This document shows positions 26,227-34,145 of a stretch of 64,000 bases of DNA, piece after piece. The stretch comes from Tenericutes bacterium HGW-Tenericutes-1. GTDB lineage: Bacteria > Bacillota_I > Bacilli_A > Izemoplasmatales > Hujiaoplasmataceae. The stretch lies in the NCBI GenBank assembly GCA_002839155.1, contig PGXM01000001.1, positions 62,001 to 126,000 of the forward strand. Reading direction: 5' to 3'. The translations under genes and the position numbers were made by a program. Positions within the stretch are counted from its first letter, which is position 1; every line of letters begins with the position of its first letter. Under the pieces are notes generated by a model. That model worked only from the letters and a program-made list of their open reading frames with translations. It was not told the origin of the DNA and searched no databases.

Positions 26227-26800
26227 TCGTAACGTCCCCCATCTTCTTAATATTGATATAGCCATAGATAATGCCTAAGACAGCACCAATTAAGAGTAAT
26301 AATATCACTGAAAACTCGGTGAATAACGCAACGAGAAAAGCAGCGGTAAAAATTATATAAGAGAATAACGTTTTTTTAACTTTTTTTGATAATTTGAAAA
26401 CGGCATTTAAGATGAGCATCGCAACACCCGCTCTAATTCCCATAAAGGCATAGCCAACCCATTCTAATTCTTTGAATTGAATGATAAATAGTGAAATGAT
26501 TGATATGACGATAAATGATGGCAATACAACGCCTAATGTCGCGAGTAAAGATCCCCAAAAACCTGCAATTTTATAGCCAATAAAGGTCGCTGAATTGACG
26601 GCTAAAACCCCAGGCGTTGATTCTGATATGACTAAAAGTTTTAAAATATCATCATCGGTTGCCCATTGTTTCTTTTCAACCACTTCTCTATGCATGATTG
26701 GCATCATCGCATAGCCACCACCAAAGGTGAAAGCTCCAATTTTCAAGAAACTTAAGAAGAGTTCCCATAGTTTTTTGTTTGACTGCATGTTATCCCTCAT
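26219..26800 (-). CDS. chrA: Chromate-transporter-family protein, half-size (first subunit)
   Basis: This is the partner of the next gene: 193 residues, FLKIGAFTFGGGYAMMPIMHREVVE near the N-terminus (about 17-41) and STPGVLAVNSATFIGYK (about 70-86), with six hydrophobic segments. The two half-size proteins resemble each other throughout their N-terminal motifs, as expected for the short-chain CHR group in which two proteins form one transporter. It is the first gene of a three-gene leftward operon with chrA2 and a thioredoxin-like lipoprotein. It begins with ATG; an alternative Met lies four residues in. Confidence 0.88.
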   Translation of the reverse strand: MRDNMQSNKKLWELFLSFLKIGAFTFGGGYAMMPIMHREVVEKKQWATDDDILKLLVISESTPGVLAVNSATFIGYKIAGFWGSLLATLGVVLPSFIVISIISLFIIQFKELEWVGYAFMGIRAGVAMLILNAVFKLSKKVKKTLFSYIIFTAAFLVALFTEFSVILLLLIGAVLGIIYGYINIKKMGDVTNV

Positions 26801-26961
26801 TTGACTAGAATTCTTTCAATATTATAACATATTATAAAAAATATTGGCATCGAATTTGTCTGCTTCTGATTTTCTTAAAGAATTTTATGTGTAAATCACG
26901 TATTTTTATATAAAATCTAGTATAATAATGAATAAATATAGCATATTAAAGGAGTCAATAT

Positions 26962-29010
26962 ATGCCAACTAATCAAGCATTGATATTAAAAAAACCTCAA
27001 ATGATAAAAAAAGACGTGTATATCTTTCATGGAATGAATGTAACGTTCGAAGGTTTTTCCTTACCAACGTTATTAATCGACCATGACGAATTAATTTTAT
27101 TTGGCGTTCCTCTAGCACAGGACTTCTTTAAAATTATTACTGCTATTTCTTCCATTGCTGCGATTGATAAATTAAAATATATCGTCGCTTTTGATACGAA
27201 TCCTCAGTTTTTATCAGTTATGAATCTATTTGCGAATGCCTCATTAATGCCAACGATCGTTACTTCGAAAGCAAATACATTGTTTCAAGACATTTCATTG
27301 GTGAAACAACCTTTGTACTTTATCGAAGATCACCAATATCAATTAGTGTTATCAACCGGTAAATTGGTTCGATTTATTGAAACTCCTTTTATGCCTAAAC
27401 CCGGTTCTTTTATTGCGTTTGATCACTTCACAAAAGCATTATTCTCAAATTACCTGTTTGAAACAAAAGAACGTTACACCGAGTCGGTTAATAATCCTAA
27501 ATGGATTGAAGATGCCATTCAAACACTCCAAGTAACGATTCCTTCCAGTGATTTTATTCATCCAATCATCGAAAAAATACGAAACTTAAAACCAGAAGTT
27601 TGTATAACGACATCCAATAAAATCGTGTTTAAATCGAGATTAGAAGCACTATTAATTGAGCTAGATAGGATTGAATTTACAAATTCAAATATCGGTTCGA
27701 TATCGCGAAAAATCAATCGTTTTCATGACTATTCAAGTGCGATACAAGACTTAATCAACCTTTTAATTGAAACATATACTCTCAATAAAGTACAAGCAGT
27801 GTTTGAAGAAAGTGTCATCAAAATCGATGAGGCTGGAAAACTTATCAAATCTTCCTCGATGACGGAATTTGATTTATGGAATGGTTTCTTTAATGTACTC
27901 TATGCCAAACAAGGACTGTCTTGGATTGCGGTTCTAGAAAACAAAGTTCATGGATTAGTCAGAGATAAAGGTTATGAAATGCCTTCGTTGTTCTCAAGTT
28001 CAATCATTGAATCAGAACGAAAAAACGCTGAAATAGCGTTAGAAAAACTGAATCTTGAGAAGAAAATATCTCAACTCGAATCACAACTTGATCGCACTGT
28101 AGACCGTTTAATGAAAGATCCTTTAACCCGTGCATACAACGAATTGTTTTTAAGCGAGTATCTCAAAGATGAAATCCAAATAAGAATTCAAGAGGGATTT
28201 ATCTCAAAAGATATTGCGCTGATTTATATTAATATTGATAATATCTTACGGTTGAACGCCAAATATTCAAAAGAAGTTGGCGATGAGACCATTCAAAATT
28301 TAGGATATCTCTTAAATCAAATTAAAAAAGAAGGAGATATCATCTTTAAAAGAAGTGCTCCTGGGTTTATATATTATGCCAATAAACAAGATGAGTTAGT
28401 GATTAATATTGCCCAAAGAATTCAAAATGCCATAAGAGAATCCGATACATTCGTAGAAAAGATTACGGCTTCTTTATCAATTGTCAAATTGTCCGAGTTT
28501 TCAACGTCTGATCCCGTGGTTTCAATCGTCCAACAAATGATGTCTTTAGGGGAAAATAGAATTAAACTTGGGGCGATTAAGGGCACGAATGTGATTGTCG
28601 ATGCACAAACCAAAATTGACAAACCGATTAACGGAAAAATATTAATCGTCGATGATGAACAAATCAATTTATCGTTGTTAAAATCATTGTTTTTCAATTT
28701 GAATTTTGAAATTGTCACCGCTAAAGATGGAATAGAAGCATTAGAAATCATCAAGGATTCGGCGTTTGACTGTATTATTTGCGAACGAAACGTTCCAAAA
28801 TTAGATGGCATTTCTTTAAAATTAGCTATCAATGACTTAACCATCAATGCAAAAGCGATGTTTGTATTACTGACCTATAATAAAAATAAAGACATCGTTT
28901 TAAGAGCGAATCAACTCGGCGTTGATTACGTCTTGCAAAAACCGATTTTATTTGAAGAATTATTAGGATTTATCCAACGCTTTATTAAGCTTAGGAGGTC
29001 CATTCAATGA
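26962..29010 (+). CDS. Three-domain regulator: degenerate metallo-beta-lactamase/ODP fold, degenerate GGDEF, degenerate receiver
   Basis: A 682-residue soluble protein. Residues about 20-170 follow the pattern of the flavodiiron/ODP metallo-beta-lactamase fold, including LSTGKLVRFIETPFMPKPGS (130-149). Where the metal ligands H-x-E-x-D-H should be, it has VAFDTNPQF (75-83). A helical region with a coiled coil (about 345-385) leads to a GGDEF-like domain (386-547) beginning DPLTRAYN, whose active-site loop reads RSAPGF (464-469) instead of GGDEF. A receiver domain (558-680) has ILIVDDE and QKP, but Glu608 replaces the phospho-acceptor Asp. All three domains therefore appear to be non-catalytic. 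The frame is intact and overlaps the following glycosyltransferase gene by four bases, so it probably regulates that enzyme (inference). Confidence 0.75.
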   Translation: MPTNQALILKKPQMIKKDVYIFHGMNVTFEGFSLPTLLIDHDELILFGVPLAQDFFKIITAISSIAAIDKLKYIVAFDTNPQFLSVMNLFANASLMPTIVTSKANTLFQDISLVKQPLYFIEDHQYQLVLSTGKLVRFIETPFMPKPGSFIAFDHFTKALFSNYLFETKERYTESVNNPKWIEDAIQTLQVTIPSSDFIHPIIEKIRNLKPEVCITTSNKIVFKSRLEALLIELDRIEFTNSNIGSISRKINRFHDYSSAIQDLINLLIETYTLNKVQAVFEESVIKIDEAGKLIKSSSMTEFDLWNGFFNVLYAKQGLSWIAVLENKVHGLVRDKGYEMPSLFSSSIIESERKNAEIALEKLNLEKKISQLESQLDRTVDRLMKDPLTRAYNELFLSEYLKDEIQIRIQEGFISKDIALIYINIDNILRLNAKYSKEVGDETIQNLGYLLNQIKKEGDIIFKRSAPGFIYYANKQDELVINIAQRIQNAIRESDTFVEKITASLSIVKLSEFSTSDPVVSIVQQMMSLGENRIKLGAIKGTNVIVDAQTKIDKPINGKILIVDDEQINLSLLKSLFFNLNFEIVTAKDGIEALEIIKDSAFDCIICERNVPKLDGISLKLAINDLTINAKAMFVLLTYNKNKDIVLRANQLGVDYVLQKPILFEELLGFIQRFIKLRRSIQ

Positions 29011-31892
29011 CGATTGAAACCATTCTCATTTTTACGTATGTGTTATTGGGTTTAGATGTCCTTGTTTTGTTGATGATCTTTGGAAACAAAACATGGCAAA
29101 GAAGAAAAGCGTTATTACAAACCCGAGCTGAAAATTTTTTCGTTGCCCATTATGTTAGAAATGAAACCATCAAAAGTTCTTGTCACCCAAAAGCCGTGAT
29201 GAAAGCATACCAAAAATTTTATGAACAAACAGTGCTTTCCGATGAAACGAAACGGTTTATCTATCAAGATTTTTTAGATTGTGGATTAGTTAAAAAAAAT
29301 ATTAAAAGACTTAATTGTCTTTCCACAATTGGTCGTAAAACTGCAGCTTCAAATCTTTCGTTTTTTCAAAGTCCTGAGATTCAATACGCTTTAATCAACC
29401 GCTTAAAAATCGAAAAAAAAGCCAATGTTAAAATTTATCTGATTAACGCCTTAAAAAATCAAATGAATCAACTAACCTTATTAGCCCTTATAGATAGTGT
29501 CATTGGCAGTAAAAAATATTACCAATCACGTGCCATCCAAATCGTTAAAAATTATCTCTTAATGAACCGAGTGCATATTCCCGATATTTTTAATCGAAAA
29601 GAACCTGAAATCAAGGAATTATTCGTAGATCTCGCTGAAAGTGTTTTTCGAGATGACTTCAAACAAGCGTTAATCGGCGAACTCATTATAGTCGAAAAAC
29701 ACTTATCTGGCACTTTAAATGAAACTTACTCATCCATGGTTGAAAGTCGTGTGAAACGGCTCTATTACCGAATTTTGACGGTATTATCGAATATTTATGG
29801 TTACAATATCACTGGCGATTATTATTTAAAGCATTCCGATGAAGAAGTTGTCAAAATTGCGATTATGTCATTATCCAAAACAAGAACCTTTGATCAAATC
29901 AAACGTTTATTAAAAATGGCGAATGGTACGAGCATCGATAATAAAATCGTTGAAGTTATTCAAGGCATGGTAGAATCTAATTTTGAGTTATATTTACAAT
30001 TGGTCGAGTATTTTAAAACAACACTTTTAGAAAACGAATCAAAATTGATTGCGAATGTCTTATCGAGTAAAATCGAATATTTGGCACTTAAGTACAAAAA
30101 CTCAAAAGATGAAAGTTTAAAACAAGTATTAACTCAAATCATCGAGAGTGGTTATACAGCCAGTTTGATTGCCTTTTTAAATGTCAATCTTGATACTGAT
30201 CTTGAAAAATTACTTTTTAAAATCATCAAACCCATTGCCAAAGACAATAATCTATTTTACCAAGAACTAAACGATTACCTAGAAGTTCAAGTATTAAAAC
30301 GATTAGGATACGATAAAGTTAAAACTCCACCCGTACAGAAAATCGACATCGAAATTGAATCTTCAAAGATTAAATGGCTTTGGATTATATTATTAATTGC
30401 ACTTTTATTCTTTCCTTTATTATTTGCGGCTACAACCCTTACTAAGGTGTTATCAACCCCGATAAGAAACTGGATTGAACAATATGTTTTAATGATGAGC
30501 AATTCGGTTGTATATTACTATCTAATTGTGAATGGTCTTTATTTCATCCTTGCGATTTTATCCGCATTCGGCGCGAGAAAACAACGAATCCTTTGGGATA
30601 TTAAAAGCAAGTCCATGCTTTATGAGAAAGGGATATTAGGCTCCATTTCAATTATCGCTCCTGCGTATAATGAGGAATTAAGTATCGTTGAATCAGTCAC
30701 ATCACTCCTCAATTTAAAATATCCGGATTATGAAGTCATCGTCGTCAATGATGGCAGTAAAGATAAAACTTTGGAAAAACTGATAGAACATTTCCGGTTA
30801 GAACGAAGAAATATACCGATTCGTCCTTTAATCAATACAAAAGCGATTAAAGCTGTCTACAAAAACAAGAATATTCCGAATTTAACCATCGTTGATAAAA
30901 TCAATGGTGGGAAAGCGGATGCTTTGAATGTGGGCATCAACACCGCAAAGAATGAATATGTTTGCGGAATTGACGCCGATTCACTGCTTTCACCTGACGC
31001 ATTATTAAAACTCATGAGTTCTTCACTAGATCATGACGAAATAACACTGGCCCTAGGCGGAAACATTTTTCCTGTCAACGGTTCAGAGGTCAATCATGGG
31101 TTTGTGGAAAAACAAGGACTCTCAAAGAATTCTTTGGCTTCCTTACAAACCATTGAATACTTAAGAGCTTTTACTTTAGGAAGAATCGGTTGGGCTGAAA
31201 TGAAAAGCTTACTCATTATCTCAGGGGCTTTTGGACTGTTTGAAAGACGAATTATCGCCGAAGTAGGTGGTTATTTAACCACTTCAGCCTTTAAGAAAGA
31301 TACGGTCGGAGAAGATATGGAACTGGTCGTAAGGATTACGAAACAAGCGTATGATCATCATTTAAACTTTCGGGTCGATTATATCTATAACGCTATTTGT
31401 TATACCGAAGTTCCGCAGAATTTCAAAAGTTTGAGAAAACAACGAAATCGCTGGCAACGTGGATTGGTTGATATTTTATCTTATCACCGCGTTATGATTG
31501 GCAATCCGAAATATAAGCAAGTCGGATTATTAGGAACCCCTTATTTCTTTTTATTTGAGATGTTTGGTCCTTTAATTGAAATTCAAGGCATTTTAGCCTT
31601 AATTATTTCAGGGGTTTTAGGATTGTTAAGCTTAAATATCGTTCTGTTATTGATGCTGACATCGATTGGACTAGGAATCACACTGTCGTTATTTGCATTA
31701 CTCGTTACTGAAAGAGATCAACTCTATTTAAGCAAGCAAGACACATTCCGCTTACTTCTCATCGCAATTTTTGAAAATTTTGGTTGGAGACAATTTATCT
31801 CAATGTACCGAATTGTGGGCTTTATTGCTTCTATGCGTAAAGATACCGGTTGGGGTCATATGGTTAGAACTGGGTTTCAAAACACAAAATAA
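29007..31892 (+). CDS. Membrane glycosyltransferase family 2 synthase with N-terminal helical-repeat region
   Basis: A 961-residue protein. An N-terminal membrane helix (about 5-25) precedes about 400 residues of alpha-helical repeats resembling HEAT repeats. Two membrane helices follow (about 453-475 and 503-525), then a GT2 domain (about 545-830), then three or four C-terminal membrane helices. The GT2 domain has SIIAPAYNEE and VVNDGSKD (UDP binding), GIDADS (DxD, near 654), GEDMEL (near 767; catalytic Asp) and QRNRW (near 811). That is the D, DxD, ED, QxxRW set of processive synthases such as cellulose, hyaluronan or poly-N-acetylglucosamine synthase. No PilZ domain is present. The product is unknown. 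Translation is coupled to the upstream regulator (four-base overlap). Confidence 0.85.
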   Translation: MTIETILIFTYVLLGLDVLVLLMIFGNKTWQRRKALLQTRAENFFVAHYVRNETIKSSCHPKAVMKAYQKFYEQTVLSDETKRFIYQDFLDCGLVKKNIKRLNCLSTIGRKTAASNLSFFQSPEIQYALINRLKIEKKANVKIYLINALKNQMNQLTLLALIDSVIGSKKYYQSRAIQIVKNYLLMNRVHIPDIFNRKEPEIKELFVDLAESVFRDDFKQALIGELIIVEKHLSGTLNETYSSMVESRVKRLYYRILTVLSNIYGYNITGDYYLKHSDEEVVKIAIMSLSKTRTFDQIKRLLKMANGTSIDNKIVEVIQGMVESNFELYLQLVEYFKTTLLENESKLIANVLSSKIEYLALKYKNSKDESLKQVLTQIIESGYTASLIAFLNVNLDTDLEKLLFKIIKPIAKDNNLFYQELNDYLEVQVLKRLGYDKVKTPPVQKIDIEIESSKIKWLWIILLIALLFFPLLFAATTLTKVLSTPIRNWIEQYVLMMSNSVVYYYLIVNGLYFILAILSAFGARKQRILWDIKSKSMLYEKGILGSISIIAPAYNEELSIVESVTSLLNLKYPDYEVIVVNDGSKDKTLEKLIEHFRLERRNIPIRPLINTKAIKAVYKNKNIPNLTIVDKINGGKADALNVGINTAKNEYVCGIDADSLLSPDALLKLMSSSLDHDEITLALGGNIFPVNGSEVNHGFVEKQGLSKNSLASLQTIEYLRAFTLGRIGWAEMKSLLIISGAFGLFERRIIAEVGGYLTTSAFKKDTVGEDMELVVRITKQAYDHHLNFRVDYIYNAICYTEVPQNFKSLRKQRNRWQRGLVDILSYHRVMIGNPKYKQVGLLGTPYFFLFEMFGPLIEIQGILALIISGVLGLLSLNIVLLLMLTSIGLGITLSLFALLVTERDQLYLSKQDTFRLLLIAIFENFGWRQFISMYRIVGFIASMRKDTGWGHMVRTGFQNTK

Positions 31893-31912
31893 AACTATTT
31901 TTAAAATACCTC

Positions 31913-31941
31913 TTGCATTCATGGTTAATGTTAGGTATAAT
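31913..31941 (+). promoter_or_regulatory. Promoter of the T-box/trpB transcript
   Basis: TTGCAT (31913-31918), 17-base spacer, TATAAT (31936-31941). Confidence 0.75.
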
Positions 31942-31948
31942 CATACGA

Positions 31949-32196
31949 AATAAAATCAATGATCAAGGATAGTAGTTGATAAGGACATATCTAGCGAGGT
32001 GGGGAAGGTGTAAGCCCACTTATGAAATTATGAATGAATGGGCTTGTAAGATGGATGGCGATAGGTAGTCATTCCCGGGAACTCCCGTTATTGAGTTAAG
32101 TATTGTTTGATACTAAAAAAAGGGAGACGTTTGTCTCTAAAATTTGGGTGGCACAGCGAGTCATCGCCCCAGGCAGGGGTGATGACTCTTTTTTTA
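31949..32196 (+). promoter_or_regulatory. T-box riboswitch, predicted tryptophan-specific
   Basis: The leader has a long stem I with the AGGTGGG/CCCACTT distal hairpin whose loop holds GAAGGTGTAAG. The hallmark T-box AATTTGGGTGGCACAGCG lies at about 32141-32158, and a terminator follows (GAGTCATCGCCCC with GGGGTGATGACTC, 32158-32188, then seven T). The T-box UGGC can pair with an uncharged GCCA end, as on tRNA-Trp. A TGG triplet at 32039-32041, preceded by GAA on the 3' side of stem I, is the likely specifier codon. Low Trp-tRNA charging would favour antitermination and trpB expression. The specifier is inferred; the T-box itself is clear. Confidence 0.9.
32158..32195 (+). terminator. Regulated terminator of the T-box leader
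   Basis: GAGTCATC and GCCCC pair with GGGGT and GATGACTC around AGGCA; seven T follow. The 5' part overlaps the antiterminator sequence. Confidence 0.9.
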
Positions 32197-32214
32197 TGTG
32201 AAAAAGGAGGAATT

Positions 32215-32232
32215 ATGATGACATTTACATGA
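32215..32232 (+). other. Tiny reading frame with a strong ribosome-binding site upstream of trpB
   Basis: AAAGGAGG at 32203-32210 precedes ATG ATG ACA TTT ACA TGA, encoding MMTFT. It may be a leader peptide or, more likely, the start of a gene deleted from a formerly longer trp operon: the trpB start downstream has a similar GGAG-ATT-ATGATG layout. Confidence 0.3.
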
Positions 32233-32290
32233 AGGAATCTTCTGTTTTATCAATGCATTAAAGCAATAAAAATCAAAAAAATAGGAGATT

Positions 32291-33457
32291 ATGATGGAAA
32301 TAAGAGAATTTGGAATTTACGGGGGTCAATTCGTTGAAGGCGAAATCCTCAAAGCAATAAAAGAAGTTGAGTATGCATTTGAGCAATATCGGAATGATCC
32401 GACGTTTTTAAATGAGTTTCATGATTTATTAAAAAACTATGCATCAAGACCCTCGATGTTATATTATGCTAAACGCATGACAGAGGATTTAAACGGTGCG
32501 AAAATCTATTTAAAACGCGAAGATTTAAATCATACAGGTGCCCATAAAATCAATAACGTTTTAGGACAAGTATTACTGGCAAGAAGAATGGGTAAAACAA
32601 GAATCATCGCTGAAACCGGGGCAGGACAACACGGGGTTGCGACCGCAACGGCGTGTGCACTATTTGGCTTAGAATGCGAAATCTACATGGGCGAAGAAGA
32701 TATGCGTAGGCAAGCCTTAAATGTGTTTCGTATGCAACTGCTAGGCGCGAAAGTCAATGGCGTAAAAATGGGAACAAAAACGTTAAAAGATGCCGTCGAC
32801 GCAGCGTTTTATGATTTTGCGACCCATTTAGAAAATACGTATTATTTAATTGGATCAGCAGTGGGACCGCATCCATATCCACTGATGGTCAGAGAATTTC
32901 AAAAAGTCATTGGCGAAGAAATCAAAGTACAAATCTTAGAAAAAGAAAATCGTCTACCTGATTTGGTGGTTGCTTGTGTGGGTGGTGGATCAAATGCCAT
33001 TGGCGCATTTTATGATTTCTTGAATGATACTGAAGTTGGTTTATTAGGCTGTGAAGCAGCCGGTAAAGGGTTAGGCACAAAACTTCACGCTGCGACGATG
33101 ACGCTTGGAAAAGACGGAGTATTTCATGGGATGTATACGAAGTTTATTCAAGATGATTTAGGACAAGTGTTACCCGTCTATTCCATTTCACCGGGTCTCG
33201 ATTATCCTGGCGTTGGACCAGAGCACGTCCATTTACTTGAAAGTAAAAGAGCAAGTTACATCGCTGTTACCGATGAAGAGGCCGTCTATGCCTTAAGGTA
33301 TCTTTCAAAAATGGAAGGAATTATCCCTGCGATTGAATCGGCGCATGCAGTCTTTGGTGCAATGCAAAAAGCAAAAACCATGGGAAAAGATCAAATCATT
33401 GTTATTAATTTATCTGGACGTGGTGATAAAGATATGGAAGAATTATCAAATTACTAA
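32291..33457 (+). CDS. trpB: Tryptophan synthase beta chain
   Basis: TrpB is a pyridoxal-phosphate enzyme that joins indole and serine to make tryptophan. The 388-residue protein has the PLP lysine in HTGAHKINN (K86), the catalytic/ligand segment [15 protein letters not shown], the phosphate-binding loop [10 protein letters not shown] and the C-terminal NLSGRGDKD. These mark a canonical TrpB1. Either ATG of ATGATG may be the start; the second is six bases from GGAG. It is controlled by the Trp T-box upstream and followed by a terminator. No trpA or other trp gene adjoins it, so it probably works on scavenged indole (inference). Confidence 0.96.
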   Translation: MMEIREFGIYGGQFVEGEILKAIKEVEYAFEQYRNDPTFLNEFHDLLKNYASRPSMLYYAKRMTEDLNGAKIYLKREDLNHTGAHKINNVLGQVLLARRMGKTRIIAETGAGQHGVATATACALFGLECEIYMGEEDMRRQALNVFRMQLLGAKVNGVKMGTKTLKDAVDAAFYDFATHLENTYYLIGSAVGPHPYPLMVREFQKVIGEEIKVQILEKENRLPDLVVACVGGGSNAIGAFYDFLNDTEVGLLGCEAAGKGLGTKLHAATMTLGKDGVFHGMYTKFIQDDLGQVLPVYSISPGLDYPGVGPEHVHLLESKRASYIAVTDEEAVYALRYLSKMEGIIPAIESAHAVFGAMQKAKTMGKDQIIVINLSGRGDKDMEELSNY

Positions 33458-33468
33458 AGTAGGGGTTG

Positions 33469-33507
33469 AATGCAGAATTATCCAATTGGGTATTTCTGCA
33501 TTTTTTT
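33469..33507 (+). terminator. Intrinsic terminator after trpB
   Basis: AATGCAGAA pairs with TTCTGCATT, with an inner CCAATTGG palindrome, followed by a T-run. Confidence 0.85.
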
Positions 33508-33554
33508 ATATAATTTATGAATGCATATTAATAAAAATCGGTGATAAAATTCAC

Positions 33555-33583
33555 TTTACAAAAGCGGGGTATTATATTATAAT
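33555..33583 (+). promoter_or_regulatory. Promoter of the first tRNA-Arg
   Basis: TTTACA (33555-33560), 17-base spacer, TATAAT (33578-33583), about 14 bases before the tRNA. Confidence 0.7.
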
Positions 33584-33597
33584 AATCTATGCGTTCC

Positions 33598-33674
<77 letters not shown>

Positions 33675-33686
33675 CTTAATCATTTG

Positions 33687-33718
33687 AAGCAGTTGAACAT
33701 TTGTTCAGCTGCTTTTTA
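33687..33718 (+). terminator. Terminator after the first tRNA-Arg
   Basis: AAGCAGTTGAAC pairs with GTTCAGCTGCTT around ATTT, then a T-run. The first tRNA-Arg is therefore probably a separate transcript. Confidence 0.8.
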
Positions 33719-33769
33719 TATTTTTTGTTTCAATAAATCAATCCTAATTATGATATAATATTTTAGAGT

Positions 33770-33846
33770 GGCCCGGTAGCTCAGCTGGACAGAGCAGAAG
33801 CGTCCTAAGCTTTTGGTCGGGGGTTCGAATCCCTTCCGGGTCGCCA
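33770..33846 (+). tRNA. tRNA-Arg (anticodon CCT)
   Basis: Acceptor GGCCCGG with CCGGGTC (one G-T pair), D-stem GCTC/GAGC, anticodon stem GAAGC/GCTTT with loop GTCCTAA (anticodon CCT, reads AGG), normal T-arm, discriminator G, encoded CCA. A TATAAT lies about 15 bases upstream. Confidence 0.95.
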
Positions 33847-33905
33847 CTTCATTTAAGATAAAATAGGATGAATTATCCTAGATTAAGTGATATAATAATT
33901 GTGCT

Positions 33906-33982
33906 GGCCCGATAGCTCAGCTGGACAGAGCAGCGGCTTCCGGAGCCGTCGGTCGGGGGTTCGAATCCCTTTCGGGTCGCCA
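33906..33982 (+). tRNA. tRNA-Arg (anticodon CCG)
   Basis: Acceptor GGCCCGA with TTCGGGTC-type partner, D-stem GCTC/GAGC, anticodon stem GCGGC/GCCGT with loop TTCCGGA (anticodon CCG, reads CGG), T-arm GTTCGAATC, discriminator G, encoded CCA. It is nearly identical to the preceding tRNA outside the anticodon arm. A TATAAT is located just upstream. Confidence 0.95.
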
Positions 33983-33992
33983 ATATAAAATC

Positions 33993-34020
33993 AAACTACA
34001 CTAGTTGTGTAGTTTTTTCT
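33993..34020 (+). terminator. Terminator after the tRNA-Arg cluster
   Basis: AAACTACAC pairs with GTGTAGTTT around TAGTT, followed by T-rich sequence. Confidence 0.82.
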
Positions 34021-34060
34021 TTTCAAAAAAATGACGAATATTTATTCAGAAAAACGCTAC

Positions 34061-34086
34061 AAAAGCGCTTTTAATGATGTTATAAT
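34061..34086 (+). promoter_or_regulatory. Promoter with palindromic operator ahead of the glucosidase operon
   Basis: A TATAAT at 34081-34086 is preceded by a perfect 12-base palindrome AAAAGCGCTTTT (34061-34072) lying over the -35/spacer region. This central-CG palindrome resembles LacI/GalR-family (including CcpA-like) sites. A sugar-responsive repressor site is inferred. Confidence 0.5.
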
Positions 34087-34145
34087 GAATAATGGTATAG
34101 TATTGCATTATGGTTTACCGATTATAGGATGAATGGAGTGAAACT

